This document shows, one piece after another, positions 62,791 through 64,000 of a stretch of 64,000 nucleotides of DNA. The stretch's first letter is position 1. Every line of letters starts with the position of its first letter. Source of the DNA: Furcasterigmium furcatum. Lineage: Eukaryota; Ascomycota; Sordariomycetes; Glomerellales; Plectosphaerellaceae. The stretch covers positions 2,012,047 through 2,076,046 of the forward strand of contig BCIA01000004.1 in assembly GCA_001599815.1 (NCBI GenBank). The letters run 5' to 3'. Under the pieces are notes generated by a model that saw only the letters and a list, made by a program, of their open reading frames with translations, had not been told where the DNA came from and made no database searches. The translations under genes were made by a program, and so were the position numbers.

Positions 62791-64000
62791 TCACAGGTCG
62801 TGGCCGCAGCCGAGGTGGCCGTGGCCCTGGGCCTCGAGCGCCTCGATCTGCAGCGGGTCGGGGCCGACGTCGCGGACGCGGAGGGAGCTGAGCATGGTCG
62901 CGTTAACGGGGACCTTGGGGATGAGCTCGTGGCCCTTCATCGCGAGGACGGACAGCTGGTGCGCGGCGGCCTTGGCGTTGACGGTGATGGTGTTGGCGTC
63001 GGGATTGTCGATGGTGTCGCAGGGCTGGTGGTAGCAGGGGTCCTGCGCGACGCCGGTGCCCGTGTGCAGGAAGCCGAAGGGCTTGTTGAGGATCTGCCAG
63101 AACGAGGCGTAGTCGCTGCCGTTGGTGAGGACCGTGGGGAACACCTCGAGGCCGAGGCCCTCGTAGAACTCGTGGTAGATGTTCTGGATGACCTCGGAGC
63201 CGGGCGGCGCGACGGAGCCGTGCACGCGGCCGTCGTTGTCGCTGACGCCCCAGACGCCCTTGGAGACCATGTCGAAGTTGAGGTACGTCAGGAGGTTGTC
63301 GATCTCGGTCGGCTCGAGGTTGGCGCAGTAGTACCTGGACCCGAGCAGGCCGTTCTCCTCGGCTCCCCACCAGGCGAAGCGGACCTTGTTCTTGAAGCGG
63401 TAGTTCTGGAGGGCCTTGAAGACCTCGAGGATGAGACTGGTGCCGGAGCCTGGGGTTGCTCGTCAGTTACTGCGACTCGTGGACATGTCCCGTCAGGGGA
63501 ACTCACCATCATCGTTGATGCCGGGGCCGGCCTGCACGGAGTCGAGATGGGCGCCGAGCATGATGACGTTGTGAGGGTCGCCCTCCTCCGTCTCGACGAA
63601 GACGTTCTGAGTGATCCTCTCCTCGACGATCTGGGTCTGCTGGAAGTACGCCTCCACCGTCTCGCCGGCCTCGATGCGCGCGATGATCTTCTCACCATCA
63701 GCACGGTGGATGAAGCCCGCCGACACATAGGCGTCGAGGTTGACCTCGCCCAGGGAACCGGCAGTGGGAGTCGTTGTCAGGTCATGGTAAATGATGACGG
63801 CAGCAGCACCAGCCTGCCTGGCGGGACGGACGCGGCCGGCGAGAGTACCGCCGGTAGGGCAGCGGTATCGCTGGGTGAGGACGATCTTGCCCGCGACGTC
63901 GAGGCCCTCGTAGTTGGCGGCGTAGCAGCCCGCTTCGCCAGGGGGGCCGAGCACGATCTCGGCAGTGATGCCCTCCTCGGGGGTCGAGGGAGAGTAGGTG
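62791..64000 (-). CDS. M28 aminopeptidase with PA domain, cut at window edge
   Basis: A zinc aminopeptidase of the leucine/aminopeptidase Y group. Seen exons are 63507 to the edge and 62791-63449; the N-terminus lies beyond base 64000. The protease-associated insert is visible (GKIVLTQRYRCPTGGTLAGR, AGAAAVIIYHD). Zinc and catalytic residues of M28 fit GAHLDSVQAGPGINDDGSG (His, Asp and bridging Asp), WGAEENGLLGS (catalytic and metal Glu), LNFDMV (Asp) and YHQPCDT (His). The intron at 63450-63506 is GTGAGT...CCCCAG and restores NDDG-SG. It is expected to be secreted or vacuolar; the signal peptide is not in view. Confidence 0.88.

Overview
The window is nuclear DNA from a filamentous ascomycete. 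The evidence is genes broken by 47-83 nt introns with GTRNGT donors and CTRAC-type branch sites, Zn2Cys6 and C2H2-type regulators, a siderophore transporter, an Egh16-like appressorial protein, fungal Rxt3 and Med18, and an intron-containing tRNA-Pro. The enzyme set (GH115 glucuronidase, PL9 lyase, class 3 lipase, secreted peptidases, sulfatase, several sugar transporters) suggests a plant-associated Sordariomycete. The species cannot be fixed from sequence alone.

Layout. 0-1.1 kb: 3' part of a fungal transcription factor that carries an in-frame TAG. 1.4-7.3 kb: a six-exon GH115 alpha-glucuronidase and an alpha-glucoside-type MFS permease, both on minus, with a shared 11-bp promoter word. 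8.6-15 kb: M14 carboxypeptidase, an ankyrin protein and a PL9 lyase. 16-23.5 kb is a housekeeping block: Med18 and polynucleotide kinase/3'-phosphatase head to head, then an SDH assembly factor 4 homologue and the Rpd3L subunit Rxt3. 25.4-28.6 kb: an orphan secreted protein and a P450. 28.6-31.9 kb is gene-poor.

31.9-42.1 kb: an ACS-family MFS transporter, a small conserved protein, a Zn2Cys6 regulator converging on a sulfatase, and a sugar transporter. This resembles a catabolic or sulfur-scavenging neighbourhood. 42.2-43.7 kb: a cysteine-rich surface protein with a probable frameshift, then tRNA-Pro(AGG). 46-53.6 kb: an Asp f 4-like secreted protein, a class 3 lipase and an Egh16-like protein. 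54.6-58.2 kb: Snu13 and a second ankyrin protein paralogous to the one at 11.5 kb. 58.3-62.3 kb: a siderophore transporter with an exact GATA-type iron-repressor site upstream, and a wax-synthase-like MBOAT. The window ends inside an M28 aminopeptidase.

Exon models were built by hand from splice signals, reading phase and remembered family conservation. Every multi-exon model given as complete is an exact multiple of three. I did not find a wholly new multi-gene system. The best leads are the paired ankyrin proteins with helical N-termini, the shared promoter word, the possible mitochondrial form of the DNA 3'-end repair enzyme, the stopless 3n intron in SNU13, and the sulfatase-transporter-regulator group.
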